From assembly GCF_010682065.1 (NCBI RefSeq), contig NZ_JAAGWG010000001.1, forward strand, positions 62,001 through 126,000: a stretch of DNA of 64,000 nucleotides, read 5' to 3'. A program made the translations under genes and the position numbers. Below are positions 1 through 8,467 of the stretch, one piece after another. The stretch's first letter is position 1; each line of letters opens with the position of its first letter. This DNA comes from Blastococcus saxobsidens. Lineage in GTDB: Bacteria > Actinomycetota > Actinomycetes > Mycobacteriales > Geodermatophilaceae. The notes under the pieces are model-generated. The model was not told the origin of the DNA, did no database searches, and saw only the letters and a program-made list of their open reading frames with translations.

Positions 1-103
1 GGGGTTGCCGCACCGGGCGGCGACGTGGTGCACGGAGCCGACCTCCGACACCGGACTCCCGGCGTCCGGTACGGGGAGCACGGCGCTGGGAGGCGACCGA
101 TGA
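1..103 (+). CDS. C-terminal end of an upstream ABC transporter ATP-binding subunit (partial)
   Basis: An open frame enters from the window edge (codons from base 2) and stops at TGA 101-103, which overlaps the ATG of the next gene in an ATGA junction. The visible tail, about 33 residues, contains HRAATWCTEP, which resembles the Cys-containing C-terminal segment of DppD/OppD-type ATPases. The four-base overlap with an OppF-like gene fits the usual oppD-oppF order. Only the tail is visible, so the identification rests mainly on context. Confidence 0.55.
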   Translation, partial: GLPHRAATWCTEPTSDTGLPASGTGSTALGGDR

Positions 104-1137
104 GCAGCGACGTGCTGGTGAGCGTGCGCGGTCTCGAGGTGCACTTCCCGGTGCGGGGGGAGGGCATCCGCAAGAAGGGCGCCGGGGTGCTGCGCGCCGT
201 CGACGGCGTGGATCTCGACATCCTGCGCGGCGAGACGCTGGGCCTGGTGGGGGAGTCCGGCTGCGGGAAGTCCACCCTCGGCAACGCCGTCCTCCGGCTG
301 ATCCCCTCCACCGGCGGGTCGGTCCACTTCGCCGGCACCGACGTCACCTCGGTGGGCGGCAAGGGGCTGCGCGAGCTGCGCCGCCGGGCCGGGATGGTGT
401 TCCAGGACCCGTTCGCCTCGCTCGACCCGCGGCGCACCGTCGCCCAGACGGTGAGCGAGCCGCTGGAGGTGCACGGGCTGCGCTCCGGCCGGCGCGAGCG
501 GGCCGCCCGGGTGGGGGAGCTGCTCGAGCTGGTCGGCCTGGACCCGGCCGTGGCGGGCCGCTACCCGCACGAGTTCTCCGGCGGTCAGCGGCAGCGCGTC
601 GGCATCGCGCGTGCGCTGGCCGGCGAACCGGACTTCCTGGTGTGCGACGAGGCGATCGCCTCCCTCGACGTGAGCGTGCAGGCGCAGGTGCTCAACCTGC
701 TGCGCAGGCTGCAGAAGCAGCTCGGGCTCACGCTGCTGTTCATCTCGCACGACCTGTCGGCGGTGCGGCACATCTCCGACCGGATCGCGGTCATGTACCT
801 CGGCCGGATCGTGGAGATCGGGCCGGCGTCGGCGGTGGGCTCGGACCCGCAGATGCCCTACACGCAGGCGCTGCTCTCGGCGGTGCCCCTGCCGCACCCG
901 GCTCTGGAGCGGGAGCGGAAGCGGATCGTGCTGCGCGGCGACGTGCCCTCGCCGTCCGCCGTCCCCTCGGGGTGCCGGTTCCGCACCCGCTGCCCGTACG
1001 TCTTCGAGCCGTGCGACGACGTCGACCCCGCGTTGCAACCGGCCGGGGCGGCCGGTCAGCAGGCGGCCTGCCACCTGCACGGCGTCGTCGGCACGCCGGT
1101 GGAGCGCACCCCCGAAGGCGTCACCGCCGAGCCCTGA
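100..1137 (+). CDS. Oligopeptide/dipeptide ABC transporter ATP-binding protein (OppF/DppF type)
   Basis: This 345-residue ATPase would power uptake of peptides or similar solutes as the second ATPase of a Dpp/Opp transporter. Walker A (GESGCGKST), the signature SGGQRQRVGIARAL, Walker B (FLVCDEAIASLD) and the H-loop (LLFISHDLSAV) are all present. The C-terminal oligopeptide-binding-type extension carries CRFRTRCPYVFEPC, with Cys spacing typical of this family. The ATG at 100 is chosen because it follows GGGAGG and overlaps the upstream stop; an in-frame GTG at 25 would only add a low-complexity leader. The permease and binding-protein genes must lie upstream of the window. Confidence 0.92.
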   Translation: MSSDVLVSVRGLEVHFPVRGEGIRKKGAGVLRAVDGVDLDILRGETLGLVGESGCGKSTLGNAVLRLIPSTGGSVHFAGTDVTSVGGKGLRELRRRAGMVFQDPFASLDPRRTVAQTVSEPLEVHGLRSGRRERAARVGELLELVGLDPAVAGRYPHEFSGGQRQRVGIARALAGEPDFLVCDEAIASLDVSVQAQVLNLLRRLQKQLGLTLLFISHDLSAVRHISDRIAVMYLGRIVEIGPASAVGSDPQMPYTQALLSAVPLPHPALERERKRIVLRGDVPSPSAVPSGCRFRTRCPYVFEPCDDVDPALQPAGAAGQQAACHLHGVVGTPVERTPEGVTAEP

Positions 1138-1144
1138 CCGCGGG

Positions 1145-2368
1145 TCAGACGGCCTCGCCGACGAGGCGCGGCCGGGCGGCGGCCAGCCCGATGGCCAGCT
1201 GGCCGGCGACGACGACCAGCAGCAGCACGAGCCCGGACGTCCAGGCGTGGGTGGAGTCGTGCAGCAGGCCGACGGCGAGCGGCCCGGTGGCCGCCACGAG
1301 GTAGCCGACGCTCTGCGCGGACGCCGACAGCCGCCCGGTCTGCCCGACGTCGCGGGTGCGCTGCAGGACCAGCGTCATCGCCAGCGGGAACGAGATGCCG
1401 GTGCCCAGCCCGCACAGCAGCGCCCACAGCAGCGGCGCGACCGCCGGGGCGACGAGCAGGCCGGTCAGGCCCGCGAGGATCGGGACCGTGCCCACCAGCA
1501 CCCAGCCGCCCTGACCGGGCCGCCGGGCGGCCAGCGGGGGGACGACGAGCGACATCGGGACCCCGAGGAGAGCCGCCAGCGCGACGTAGGCGCCCGCGGC
1601 GACGGCGGAGACTCCCGCCTCCGTCTGGAGCACGTCGGGCAGCCAGGTGAGGATCGCGTAGAACGCCAGGGACTGCAGGCCGAAGAACAGCGTGACGGCC
1701 AGGGCGACCCGGTCGCGGAGCACCGCCGTGCGGGCCCCCTGCGGCGCGGCTGCCGGCCGGGGGGCGCCGCGCCGGGCGCGGGCCAGGGCGGCCACCGATC
1801 CCAGCGCGACCAGCACCAGGACGCCCCACAGCAGCAGCCCGGTGACGGCGCTCCCGCCGGCGTCGGCCAGCGGCTGGGCGAAGCCGGCGCCGAGGCTGGC
1901 CGAGGCCGCCATCGAGGCGGTGATCATGCCCAGCACCAGGGCGCTGCGGCTGCCGTACTCGGCGCGCGCGACGGCGGGGAGCAGCACGTTGGCGACCGCC
2001 ATGCCGCCGGTCAGCACGACCGTGCCGACGTACAGCCCGGGGACGCCGAGCAGGCGCAGCAGGATGCCGACCACGATGACGGCGACACCCAGCAGGACGG
2101 CGCGGTGGAGGCCCAACCGCGAGGCGAGCGCCGGGGCGAACGGGGAGACCAGGCCGAAGCACACCAGCGGCAGGGCGGTGACGACGGCGAGCGCGCCGGT
2201 GGACAACGCGAGCTCGTCGCCCAGTTCGCCGAGCAGCGGGCCGACGGCGGTGAACGGCGCGCGCGTGCACAGCGCCACCAGCACCAGTGCGACCGCGGGC
2301 AGCGCGATCACCCAGCGGGGGCGCCGGCGGGTGGCCGCATCGTGGTCCGTCCTGCTCCCCGCCGTCAT
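1145..2368 (-). CDS. MFS transporter, CynX/NimT-like
   Basis: A 407-residue polytopic membrane protein with about twelve hydrophobic segments. The N-terminal half carries RAPFTAVGPLLGEL and a VSPFAPALASRLG loop, which recall the cyanate/2-nitroimidazole transporter (CynX/NimT) branch of the major facilitator superfamily. A basic Ala/Pro-rich loop near residues 200-215 probably separates the two six-helix halves. It converges on the ABC transporter gene with 7 bases between stops and is monocistronic. The substrate cannot be read from the sequence; efflux of a small organic anion or drug is possible. Confidence 0.8.
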   Translation of the reverse strand: MTAGSRTDHDAATRRRPRWVIALPAVALVLVALCTRAPFTAVGPLLGELGDELALSTGALAVVTALPLVCFGLVSPFAPALASRLGLHRAVLLGVAVIVVGILLRLLGVPGLYVGTVVLTGGMAVANVLLPAVARAEYGSRSALVLGMITASMAASASLGAGFAQPLADAGGSAVTGLLLWGVLVLVALGSVAALARARRGAPRPAAAPQGARTAVLRDRVALAVTLFFGLQSLAFYAILTWLPDVLQTEAGVSAVAAGAYVALAALLGVPMSLVVPPLAARRPGQGGWVLVGTVPILAGLTGLLVAPAVAPLLWALLCGLGTGISFPLAMTLVLQRTRDVGQTGRLSASAQSVGYLVAATGPLAVGLLHDSTHAWTSGLVLLLVVVAGQLAIGLAAARPRLVGEAV

Positions 2369-2563
2369 GCCTCCATGCTGACCGTCGCCGCGCGGGCTCC
2401 CGACGCCGGGTGGGTGCGGGCCCGGAGCGACTTCGGGGAAGTGGCGCTCCGCGGGGCGCGCCAGGCCGCGAGTTACCCGAAGTCGCCGCCCAGGGCGGTG
2501 CCAGGTGCCACGGGACGCCGGGCGGCGGGAGGGTGGACCCGCGCACTAGCCTCGACGGCGCCA

Positions 2564-2650
2564 GGAGGGCTCGCCTAGTGGCCGATGGCGGCGGTCTTGA
2601 AAACCGCTATGGGGTAACACCCATCGTGGGTTCGAATCCCACGCCCTCCG
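2564..2650 (+). tRNA. tRNA-Ser (anticodon UGA)
   Basis: The acceptor stem pairs 2564-2570 (GGAGGGC) with 2643-2649 (GCCCTCC), and G2650 is the discriminator. The anticodon stem is GCGGT/ACCGC (2591-2595 with 2603-2607), with loop CTTGAAA and anticodon TGA at 2598-2600. A long variable arm follows (TATGGGGTAACACCCATC region), as expected for a class II serine tRNA. The T-arm is GTGGG-TTCGAAT-CCCAC. CCA is not encoded. Its last 20 bases and the next three are repeated exactly at 4242-4264. Confidence 0.97.
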
Positions 2651-2653
2651 CTC
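2631..2653 (+). repeat. attachment-site-like repeat, left copy (tRNA-Ser 3' end)
   Basis: These 23 bases cover the T-loop, the 3' T-stem, the 3' acceptor strand and three bases past the tRNA. They recur without mismatch at 4242-4264 in the same orientation. Site-specific integrases commonly use tRNA 3' ends as attB, and integration leaves this kind of duplication. Confidence 0.75.
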
Positions 2654-2951
2654 TGATCAGCACGTTCGCACAGGCTCGACCGGGAGGCGGCCCAGCCGTG
2701 CGGCCACTTCGGCGCCAAGTAGCCGGCCGGTCGGCCGCAGCAGGACGCAGCGCTCACCTCGGGCCACTGGCGGCTCTGCATGCCGAGAACGCTGATGTAC
2801 CGGTCAGTCCGCTGACGGGCGTTCGAGCTCTTGGGCGGCGTGGCGAGCTCGGACGTCGTGTGGACGGGCGGACGGTCCCGGCCTGGGACACGCCTGGGGG
2901 TTCGGTCAGCAGCTGCTAGACAGGCGCTCTGAGTAGAGGCACTATCAAGAC
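2654..2951. other. Non-coding stretch downstream of tRNA-Ser
   Basis: About 300 bases without a convincing reading frame: open frames here are short and lack ribosome sites. The stretch lies inside the putative mini-island and probably holds the promoter for the PadR gene; CACTATC just before the GTG at 2952 could be a -10 element of a short-leader transcript. I see no integrase remnant. Confidence 0.4.
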
Positions 2952-3329
2952 GTGCCGACCGGACCGCAGCCCAGCGAGTGGCTCCGCGGGGTCCTCGAGC
3001 TGTGCGTCCTGCGGGTCATGGCTGATGGGCCCACCTACGGCTATGCCATCGCCGGTCGCCTGGCCGACTCGGGCTTCGGCGACATCAAGGGCGGCACGCT
3101 CTACCCGCTGCTGGCCCGGCTCGAGAAGAACGAGCTGGTCATCGTCGACTGGCGGACCGGTGACAGCGGTCCGGGGCGCAAGTACTTCACCCTCACCGAC
3201 GCCGGCCGCGCCGAGCTGGAGCACGGCCTCACCCAGTGGGAGGCGTTCTCGGCCCGGGTCGGCGTCCACCTCGCCGCGGGCGGCGACACCTTCGTCCACT
3301 CCACCCACTCCTCGAGGAGTTCAGCATGA
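2952..3329 (+). CDS. PadR family transcriptional regulator
   Basis: A 125-residue winged-helix regulator. The N-terminal half has the PadR pattern LELCVLRVMADGPTYGYAI, then IKGGTLYPLLARLEKNELV and a wing ending in GRKYFTLTDAGRAELE. The C-terminal part is short, as in subfamily-2 PadR proteins. The start is GTG with no strong ribosome site, which suggests a short-leader mRNA. The stop overlaps the start of the downstream membrane protein gene (ATGA), a pairing often seen for PadR regulators with HAAS/DUF1700-like membrane proteins, so the two probably act as a unit. Confidence 0.88.
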   Translation: MPTGPQPSEWLRGVLELCVLRVMADGPTYGYAIAGRLADSGFGDIKGGTLYPLLARLEKNELVIVDWRTGDSGPGRKYFTLTDAGRAELEHGLTQWEAFSARVGVHLAAGGDTFVHSTHSSRSSA

Positions 3330-4096
3330 GCGAGTCCCCCGGCGTGCAGGCCGCACCGCAGGAGGTCTGGGAGCGTCCGTTCGTCCGGGCCCACCAGGAG
3401 TGGTGTAGTGCGTTCGTGCTCGAGCTGCGGCTGCGGGACGTCCCGGGTCCGGTGATCGGGGAGCGCCTGGGCGAGGTGGAGGGCCACTGCACGGAGACCG
3501 GTGAACCTCCCTCGGCAGCGTTCGGTGATCCCACCGACTACGCCCGCGAGATCGATGCGGAGAGCTCTCCCGAGCGCGTGTCGGGGGTGTGGGCCATCGC
3601 CGCTCTCGGCGCCGGTCAGGTGCTGGCCATGCTCGTCGGCACCGATGCGATCCGGCACTGGGCCAGTGGTGAGCCACTGACCTACAACCCGGTGCAGCTC
3701 GGCTGTCTCGCCGTGGTCGCGGCCGCGCTGCTGTGCCTCCCTCGAGTGCTGCGCCCGCTGATGGCGCACCCTTGGGTGGTGGGCACCGCCCTCTTCGCCG
3801 TGGTCACCGCGGCTGGTGTCGGAGCCGCAGCTGCCGGTGGGACTTCGTCGACCGTTGTTCCGGTATCACCGGCAGTGATCGCGATCGGCCTCTTCGCGGT
3901 GGTGCTCGCCCTGTCCTGGCTCGAGTACCGCGAGCTGGCTGGTGACTCCGCCGACGATCTCGTCACCTCACCTCTCACCCCTGAGCCGCGAGCGAACACG
4001 GCAGCCCGGCGATCAGGCTGGAGCACCTTCCTGCCGCCCCTGATGATCCCCATCTACTACCTTGCGGTGGGGCTCCTCTCCTGGGTCTTCGGCTGA
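3326..4096 (+). CDS. Membrane protein with N-terminal HAAS/DUF1700-like region
   Basis: 256 residues. The first ~85 residues are soluble and predicted helical (FVLELRLRDVPGPVIGERL, then GDPTDYAREI), resembling the HAAS-type domains found next to PadR regulators. About six hydrophobic segments follow, from around residue 88 to the C-terminus. ATG 3326 follows an AGGAG at 3314-3319 and overlaps the padR stop by four bases; the frame is open further upstream, but that part is the shadow of padR. The function is unknown. The family usually senses or buffers PadR-controlled membrane stress responses; that role is inference here. Confidence 0.72.
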   Translation: MSESPGVQAAPQEVWERPFVRAHQEWCSAFVLELRLRDVPGPVIGERLGEVEGHCTETGEPPSAAFGDPTDYAREIDAESSPERVSGVWAIAALGAGQVLAMLVGTDAIRHWASGEPLTYNPVQLGCLAVVAAALLCLPRVLRPLMAHPWVVGTALFAVVTAAGVGAAAAGGTSSTVVPVSPAVIAIGLFAVVLALSWLEYRELAGDSADDLVTSPLTPEPRANTAARRSGWSTFLPPLMIPIYYLAVGLLSWVFG

Positions 4097-4593
4097 CGCA
4101 CGTCAACCAGTCCGACGACCTGCCGCGTCGAGGCGACAGCGTTCCGCCGCCCGTTGTCGGACTGGCCTCGATCTGATCACCTGCCGTCGCTGAGTCGCGC
4201 ACGACGCGTGCCACCAGCCAGGGCGACTCGCGCGAAGTGCCTTCGAATCCCACGCCCTCCGCTCCGCGTCCCAGCAGGACGCCACTCCGGGCCCACCCCG
4301 TGCCGGGGCGCGTCCCGCCCCCGCGGGGTGAGCCCCGACACGCCGCCCCCGGAGGTCGTCGACCCGCCTCCGCGACGCCGGACACCGGGTTTCCGCAGGT
4401 CGCGACGCCGCATGTCGACAAGGCGGCACCCCGGGGAAGGGGTGACCGTGCGGGATGCGGCCCTGCGGCAACGGTTCGGTGACGGGCGGTCAGAGTGCGG
4501 GTCGGGACTGCCGAGTACGGGGGTTCGCAGCCTTAGCGTTCTCCTTGTTCGCGGGACTTCCCCACCGCGGCGATAGGTGCTGAGGAGAGCTTC
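4097..4593. other. Intergenic stretch containing the right att repeat
   Basis: About 500 bases with no supported gene. It holds the exact copy of the tRNA-Ser 3' end at 4242-4264, and from there on GC-rich sequence leading to the next gene. The reading frames crossing it are typical high-GC artefacts. The promoter of the gene at 4594 should lie in the last 100 bases. Confidence 0.5.
4242..4264 (+). repeat. attachment-site-like repeat, right copy
   Basis: Exact 23-base copy of 2631-2653, beginning at the T-loop TTCGAAT and running through the acceptor strand and three bases beyond. No tRNA body precedes it, so it is a fragment created by integration or kept from an excised or decayed element. 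Confidence 0.75.
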
Positions 4594-5424
4594 GTGACCA
4601 TGGGCGCGATGGTGCTGTGGCCGGCGGCGGCGACGATGGGCTTCCTGCTCATGACGGCGGTGGTCGTCGTCCTGGGGGCCGGGTCGACGGCCCGCTACGA
4701 GTTCGAGCGCAACGGGGCCCGTGCGCCCCGGCCCGCGGCGGCGCCCTCGCCGATCGGCAACCATCCCGCCGGCCGCCGTGCCGCGGCCCGCCCCGCCGGT
4801 GCTCCCGCCGACTCGGCGCAGCAGCCGCAGGCCGTCGCCGTCGCCGTCCGCCCCGCCCCCGCCCCGGCCGGCGAGCCGGCCTGGTGGCTCGTGGGGGAGA
4901 CCGCGCAGGTGCTGGCCGGGCCGTTCGACGACCGGGTCGACGCCGACTGGGCCGCCCTCGGCGGGAACCTCACCGCGGTGAGCGTGTTCGGGGCCCGCCG
5001 CGCCGACGGCACCGTGGCCCCGCGCCCCTCTCCGGCGGACCGCACGTGGATGGTGGAGCTCGGCGACCAGCTGGACCGGCTGCCGGACGACTGGGACGCG
5101 CTGCTCAGCGACACCGACCCGCTGACCACGCTCGTGGTGGAGGTCGCCGCGGCGCTGGTGGAGGCCGGCCTGCCGCTCTACGACGCCGCCCAGGGCGCCC
5201 CGGCCGGGGGAGTCTGCCTGGCCCCGGAGACCAGCTGCGACGGCGTGCTGGTCAGCTGGCGCACGCACGACCGGATGAGCGTCCAGGCCTCGCGGGGCGC
5301 CGACGCCGACGCCGTGGTCCAGCAGCTGATGAACCTCGCCGTCGCGGACACGCTGGCGCAGCTCGGGTTCGTCGTCCAGACCCTCGGGGACGGCGGCTGC
5401 GCGCTGGTGACGGCGCTGCGCTGA
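4594..5424 (+). CDS. Membrane-anchored protein with Pro/Ala linker, unknown function
   Basis: 276 residues. One N-terminal transmembrane helix (residues 6-29, ATMGFLLMTAVVVVLGAG) is followed by a disordered Ala/Pro/Arg-rich linker to about residue 90 and a globular C-terminal domain of about 180 residues beginning PAWWLVGETAQVLAGPF. The domain has two Cys (GGVCLAPETSC) near residues 209-217 and one near the end. GTG 4594 is preferred because AGGAG at 4583-4587 lies at good spacing; ATG 4600 is possible. I do not recognise the domain. It precedes a diguanylate cyclase gene by 87 bases. Confidence 0.72.
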   Translation: MTMGAMVLWPAAATMGFLLMTAVVVVLGAGSTARYEFERNGARAPRPAAAPSPIGNHPAGRRAAARPAGAPADSAQQPQAVAVAVRPAPAPAGEPAWWLVGETAQVLAGPFDDRVDADWAALGGNLTAVSVFGARRADGTVAPRPSPADRTWMVELGDQLDRLPDDWDALLSDTDPLTTLVVEVAAALVEAGLPLYDAAQGAPAGGVCLAPETSCDGVLVSWRTHDRMSVQASRGADADAVVQQLMNLAVADTLAQLGFVVQTLGDGGCALVTALR

Positions 5425-5511
5425 GGGGTCTTCCCGCGGATCGCAAGCCCCTCGTCACCCGATGGGGCCAGGAAGCTTCGGAGCGGCCCCCGTGGTGCCG
5501 ATGCAGAACGG

Positions 5512-6555
5512 GTGAGGATCCCGTCGTCGCTGCGAGCGCGCGAGCCGCGCGCCGCCGCCCGGACCGCGGCGATCGTGCTGCTGGTCTGCGCCGGGATGCT
5601 GAGTCTGGTCGGGCTGCTGGGGCCCGCCGCCGTGGGAGATGCCAGCCGCGGCGTCGTCTGGAGCTGCGTCGCCGGCCTGCTGCTCGTCGCGGGGGTCCTG
5701 GAGCGCACACCGCCCCAGTTCCTGGACCGCATCGGCGCCTTCCTCGCCCTGGCCATCGGCGGCGTGACCGTCCTGGCCACGCTGGCCCTGATGGGCGGTG
5801 GGACGTCGACCCGCGCGCAGGCGTTCCTCGCCTTCGTGGTGGTCTACGCCGGCTTCCACCTCCGCTCGGCGGCCGCGGTGATCGCCACGACGTACTCCGT
5901 GGCGGCGGGTGGGGTCATGCTGCTGGGCTCCGCCGAGTCGTTCCGGGCCGCGTTCACCGAGTGGGTGTTCTTCGGCGCCATGCTGGCCGTCATCGGTGGC
6001 CTGCTCATCCGGTCGACCAGCAAGCAGGAACGGCTGGTCGCCGCGCTGAAGCGGCAGGCCGACGTCGACGCGCTCACCGGCCTGGTGACGCGGCGCGTCC
6101 TGGACGAGGAGCTCACCCGGGCGCTGGCGCGGACGAGCAACCTCGAGGGCACCGCGCTCCTGCTCATGGACGTCGACGAGTTCAAGTCCATCAACGACGT
6201 GCACGGTCACCTCGCCGGTGACGACGCGCTTGTCCACCTCTCCACGATCATCCGGCGGCAGACCCGCGCCAGCGACGCCGTCGTCAGCCGGATGGGCGGC
6301 GACGAGGTCGCGATTCTGCTGCGCCGCTGCTCGCAGGAGACCGCCGTCCGCCGTGCCCAGCAGCTGCTCGACGCCGTGCGCGGTGAGCCGCTGACGCTGC
6401 CCGACGGCACCCTCTACGGCCTGTCGATCAGCCTGGGCGTGGCCCACGTCGAGCGCAGCACCGGTGACCTGCGGACGCTCTACGCCGCCGCCGACGCCGC
6501 CCTGTACGCCGCCAAGCGCGGTGGCCGCGGTCGCGTCGAGGTCGCCGCCGCCTGA
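5512..6555 (+). CDS. Membrane diguanylate cyclase (GGDEF domain)
   Basis: 347 residues. Five to six hydrophobic segments occupy residues 15-170 and probably form the sensory part. A GGDEF domain follows (DVDALTGLVTRRVLDEELTRAL to the end). The signature is RMGGDEVAILLRR, the GGDE[F/V] form that is usually active, and the nucleotide-binding LMDVDEFKSIND and SISLGVA motifs are intact, so synthesis of c-di-GMP from GTP is expected. An RxxD inhibitory-site-like RASD lies six rather than five residues before GG, so feedback inhibition is uncertain. Start GTG 5512 has no strong ribosome site. It stands alone, not in an operon with the other GGDEF genes of the window. Confidence 0.88.
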   Translation: MRIPSSLRAREPRAAARTAAIVLLVCAGMLSLVGLLGPAAVGDASRGVVWSCVAGLLLVAGVLERTPPQFLDRIGAFLALAIGGVTVLATLALMGGGTSTRAQAFLAFVVVYAGFHLRSAAAVIATTYSVAAGGVMLLGSAESFRAAFTEWVFFGAMLAVIGGLLIRSTSKQERLVAALKRQADVDALTGLVTRRVLDEELTRALARTSNLEGTALLLMDVDEFKSINDVHGHLAGDDALVHLSTIIRRQTRASDAVVSRMGGDEVAILLRRCSQETAVRRAQQLLDAVRGEPLTLPDGTLYGLSISLGVAHVERSTGDLRTLYAAADAALYAAKRGGRGRVEVAAA

Positions 6556-6673
6556 CCCTCCGGCCCGTCGCGGGCAGGCTGCCGGCGCCGGCGACGGAGC
6601 GAGCCCTGCGCACGGCTCACCGAGCGGCGACTGGGCTCGTCCGGGGATCCCTGCCGCTGCCTACAGTGACGCG

Positions 6674-7312
6674 GTGCCCGCCCAACTGCTGCCCTTCCTC
6701 GCCGTGGTGGTCGTCCTCACCCTTGCTCCGGGTCCGGACATGGCCCTCGTCCTGCGCAACGGGGTGCGGGGCGGCGTCCGGGCGGCGTGGTGGACGGGGC
6801 TGGGGTGCTGCGCGGGCATCGCGGTGTACGCCGCTGCGTCGGCGGTCGGCCTGGCGGCGATCCTCGCGGCGTCGGCGACGGCCTTCATGGTCGTCAAGTT
6901 CGTCGGGGCTGCCTACCTCGTCTACCTGGGCGTGACGACTCTGTGGCATGCGCGGACCCAGCCGGAGGTTCCCACCGCGTCCACCGCGTCGACGCCGACC
7001 CCCGCGCCGGTGACGGGCCGGCGCCCGGCCTTCCGTCAGGGCCTGGTGAGCAATCTGCTCAATCCCAAGATCGCGCTGATCTTCCTGACGCTCATCCCGC
7101 AGTTCGTGTCCCCGGGAGAGCCGGCATCCACGACCGGCGTCCTGGCGGCCGTGTTCCTCGCCCTCGCGGTCCTCTGGTGGCGGCTCTTCTCGCTCGCGGT
7201 GGGCTCGTTGGGCCGGGTGCTGTCCCGGCCGCGCGTGCGCATCGCCGTCGAGCGGGTCACGGGCGCGGTGCTCATCGGCCTGGGTGTGCGGGTGGCGCTG
7301 GCCGACCACTGA
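6674..7312 (+). CDS. LysE/RhtB family exporter
   Basis: 212 residues with six hydrophobic helices. The N-terminus LLPFLAVVVVLTLAPGPDMALVLRNGVRGG carries the family APGPD motif, and the second half has FRQGLVSNLLNPKIALIFLTLIPQF, the characteristic NPK signature. The family exports amino acids such as homoserine, threonine or lysine; the substrate here is not determinable. GTG 6674 is taken as start because it opens directly on the first helix. The frame is open another 210 bases upstream, but with a composition unlike the family. A Thr/Pro/Ala-rich loop separates the two halves. Confidence 0.88.
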   Translation: MPAQLLPFLAVVVVLTLAPGPDMALVLRNGVRGGVRAAWWTGLGCCAGIAVYAAASAVGLAAILAASATAFMVVKFVGAAYLVYLGVTTLWHARTQPEVPTASTASTPTPAPVTGRRPAFRQGLVSNLLNPKIALIFLTLIPQFVSPGEPASTTGVLAAVFLALAVLWWRLFSLAVGSLGRVLSRPRVRIAVERVTGAVLIGLGVRVALADH

Positions 7313-7324
7313 CGGCGCGAGGGG

Positions 7325-8440
7325 TCAGCGCAGCCTGCGGGCCGCGGACACCAGGGTGCGGGGCGTCAGCCGGCCGTCGGCCAGCCCGAGGGCGACGACG
7401 GTGTCGAACACCCGCTGGTCGTCCCCCGCCGCGCGGAAGACGGCGTCCATCAGCGCGGTCCGGCGGCTCAGCCGGGACGCCACCGACGAGTGCCGCAGGT
7501 GCCGGCCGAGGCGGCTGCCCAGCGCCCGCCGGTACGCCTCGCCCGCTCCGGCGCCCGCGGCCGCCGCCCGGCCGGCCAGCGCGCCGGAGAGCACCGCGTA
7601 GAAGATCCCCTCGCCGGTGAGCGGGTTGATCAGCGAGGCGGCGTCCCCGGCCAGCAGCACCCGGCCGTCGGGCTGGCGCGGCCGGCCGGTGCTCAGCGGC
7701 AGCCGGTGGGCCTTGAGCCCGGCGGGGGAGACCCCCGGCAGCAGTCGGTGCAGCCCCTCCACCAGGCCGGCGCGGGTCGCCCCGGCAGACACCAGCTCGC
7801 CGTAGCCGACGTTGGCCCGCCCGTCGCCGAGCGGGAAGGACCACGCGTACGCCGGCCAGCGCTGCTCGGTGGTGACGATGACCTGGACGCCGTGCTGACC
7901 GGGGGGCTCGGGCGCGTAGCCGCGCAACGCCACGGCCACCTGGGAGGGCAGGCCGCGCGGGACGTGCAGCGCCCGGCGGACCACCGACTCGGCGCCGTCG
8001 GCACCCACCAGCACGCCGGCGGTGAGCGCGGAGTCGACCTCGACGTGCCCGGGCGCCGCGCGCACCTTCCGCACCTGCTCCCGGCGCAGCACCGCCCCGG
8101 CGTCCTGCGCCGCGGCGATCAGCCGGGCATCCAGCACCGAGCGGGGGATCACGTAGGAGGGCCGCTCGGTGGCCCGCTCCACGGTCGTCCCCCGCGGCGA
8201 GGTGAGCCGCAGCCGCGGGACGGCGGGGTAGCCGTCGGTGACGGCGGCCGGGTCGACCCCGAGCCCGGCGAGGACGTCGAGCGCCTCGGCGGCGATCCCG
8301 TCACCGCAGACCTTGTCGCGGGGGAACGCGGCCCGGTCGAGCACCAGCACGCGGGCCGAGGGATCGGACTGCCGCACGGCCAGGGCGCACGCAGCCCCGG
8401 CCGGGCCCCCTCCCACGACGACGACGTCCCAGTGCTCCAC
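7325..8440 (-). CDS. FAD-dependent oxidoreductase, geranylgeranyl reductase family
   Basis: 371 residues. The N-terminal dinucleotide fold is DVVVVGGGPAGAACAL. The family motif PRDKVCGDGIAAEALDVLAGLG and a second FAD segment (GRVLLAGDAASLINPLTGEGI) match the geranylgeranyl reductase family, which saturates polyprenyl chains of quinones, lipids or carotenoid-type compounds. The start is GTG 8440. A short gap (27 bases) to the hydrolase gene in the same orientation suggests co-transcription. With menB also in the window a link to menaquinone side-chain saturation is tempting, but that is inference. Confidence 0.85.
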   Translation of the reverse strand: MEHWDVVVVGGGPAGAACALAVRQSDPSARVLVLDRAAFPRDKVCGDGIAAEALDVLAGLGVDPAAVTDGYPAVPRLRLTSPRGTTVERATERPSYVIPRSVLDARLIAAAQDAGAVLRREQVRKVRAAPGHVEVDSALTAGVLVGADGAESVVRRALHVPRGLPSQVAVALRGYAPEPPGQHGVQVIVTTEQRWPAYAWSFPLGDGRANVGYGELVSAGATRAGLVEGLHRLLPGVSPAGLKAHRLPLSTGRPRQPDGRVLLAGDAASLINPLTGEGIFYAVLSGALAGRAAAAGAGAGEAYRRALGSRLGRHLRHSSVASRLSRRTALMDAVFRAAGDDQRVFDTVVALGLADGRLTPRTLVSAARRLR

Positions 8441-8467
8441 GGCGCTGAGGCTAGGGAGCGGGGGCGA

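Larger units (their letters stand above)
2631..4264. mobile_element. tRNA-Ser-associated mini-island or island remnant (about 1.6 kb)
   Basis: The segment lies between a functional tRNA-Ser end and an exact 23-bp direct repeat of it. It carries a PadR regulator and a membrane protein that overlap by 4 bases, and no recognisable integrase, excisionase or replication gene. It is either an element mobilised in trans or a larger island that lost its integrase. The structure is read from the repeats and gene content; mobility is inference. Confidence 0.5.

Noticed and set aside
2575-2781. Minus-strand 69-codon frame over the tRNA-Ser gene
   Set aside because: It is antisense to a complete tRNA, a common spurious call.
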